Assembly: GCA_002433675.1 (NCBI GenBank)
Contig: DJIP01000395.1
Location: forward strand, 23,953 to 31,281
DNA from: Halomonas halophila
GTDB lineage: Bacteria > Pseudomonadota > Gammaproteobacteria > Pseudomonadales > Halomonadaceae
Length of the DNA: 7,329 nucleotides
Reading direction: 5' to 3'
Translations under genes and position numbers: made by a program
Shown here: piece after piece, positions 6,082 to 7,329 of the stretch
How positions within the stretch are numbered: the stretch's first letter is position 1
How the letters are laid out: every line of letters starts with the position of its first letter
The notes under the pieces: generated by a model
Told to the model about the DNA's origin: nothing
What the model saw: the letters and a program-made list of their open reading frames with translations, nothing else
Database searches by the model: none

Positions 6082-6507
6082 TTAGCCCTTGCCGGCCTTC
6101 CTGCGCAGCTGCTGGATGGTACGCAGCTGGGCCAGGGCCTCGGAGAGTTCCGCCGCGGCGCGGGTGTAATCCAGCTCCGCCGACTTGTCCTCCATGGCCT
6201 TGATGGCCTGCTTGCGGGCCTCTTCGGCGGCCGCTTCATCCAGGTCGGATGCGCGAACCGCCGTGTCGGCCAGCACGATCACCTTCTCGGGCTGCACTTC
6301 GATAAAGCCGCCGGAGACGTAGAAGTGCTCCTCGCTGCCTTCGTTGAGCACCCGTACAGGGCCCGGAGCCAGCTCGGTCAGCAGCGGCGTGTGGCCGGCC
6401 AGGATGCCAAGATCCCCCAGGATGCCAGCCGCCACCACCTGCTCGGCACTACCGGAGTAGACCGAGGCTTCGGCACTGACGATCTCGCATTGGATGGTTT
6501 TCGTCAT
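6082..6507 (-). CDS. atpC: ATP synthase F1 subunit epsilon
   Basis: Epsilon subunit of F1, part of the rotating central stalk, which couples F1 to the c-ring and can inhibit ATP hydrolysis. The 141 residues match the family length (139 in E. coli). The N-terminal beta-sandwich (about 1-86) carries VSAEASVYSG (10-19), GDLGILAGHTPLLT (31-44), YVSGGFIEVQPEKV (63-76) and VLADTA (78-83). The C-terminal two-helix hairpin (about 88-138) is rich in Ala, Glu and Arg and contains the DLDEAAAEEA stretch and LAQLRTIQQLRRK. The ATG at 6507 is preceded by GGGAG (6516-6520) with an 8-nt spacer, and it begins the domain where expected. It lies 24 bp after atpD and is followed 21 bp later by a strong terminator, so it is the last gene of the atp operon. 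Confidence 0.98.
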   Translation of the reverse strand: MTKTIQCEIVSAEASVYSGSAEQVVAAGILGDLGILAGHTPLLTELAPGPVRVLNEGSEEHFYVSGGFIEVQPEKVIVLADTAVRASDLDEAAAEEARKQAIKAMEDKSAELDYTRAAAELSEALAQLRTIQQLRRKAGKG

Positions 6508-6531
6508 GATGACGTCTCCCGGTTAGAGGGA

Positions 6532-7329
<798 letters not shown>

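Overview
The window is a GC-rich stretch of a gammaproteobacterial chromosome. The AtpD, AtpC, GlmU and GlmS sequences resemble the Escherichia coli proteins as I remember them, with high G+C throughout. A Halomonas-type (Halomonadaceae) relative is my best guess, but that is inference. All seven supported genes lie on the minus strand, so transcription runs from right to left. No gene is frameshifted or obviously transferred, and there is no RNA gene, CRISPR array, insertion sequence or phage element.

In the order of transcription: the end of the ATP synthase operon comes first, with atpD (C-terminal part, entering from the right edge) and atpC. A very strong intrinsic terminator follows at 6021-6060. 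A 233-bp intergenic stretch then leads to mgtE, a CBS-domain Mg2+ channel. A second terminator-like hairpin at 4394-4428 separates mgtE from uppP (undecaprenyl-diphosphate phosphatase). uppP is followed only 21 bp later by apbE, a periplasmic lipoprotein FAD:protein FMN transferase. A 102-bp gap leads to glmU (bifunctional UDP-GlcNAc synthesis enzyme). A 215-bp gap with two hairpins then leads to glmS (glucosamine-6-phosphate synthase), whose N-terminal glutaminase half runs off the left edge.

Functionally, GlmS makes glucosamine-6-phosphate. GlmM, which is not seen here, isomerises it, and GlmU turns it into UDP-GlcNAc for peptidoglycan and lipopolysaccharide. UppP regenerates the undecaprenyl phosphate that carries peptidoglycan precursors. 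Three of the genes therefore serve the cell envelope. ApbE flavinylates exported or membrane redox proteins (Nqr/Rnf-type targets, none in this window). MgtE supplies Mg2+, which the GlmU and ApbE reactions and ATP chemistry need, though a regulatory link is not shown. No gap exceeds 300 bp; the non-coding stretches are described individually.

I do not see an undescribed biological system here. What merits a second look is small: a Tat-like lipoprotein signal on ApbE, hairpins in the glmU-glmS spacer, a promoter-like element embedded in the mgtE/uppP terminator, and a short upstream ORF overlapping the mgtE start.
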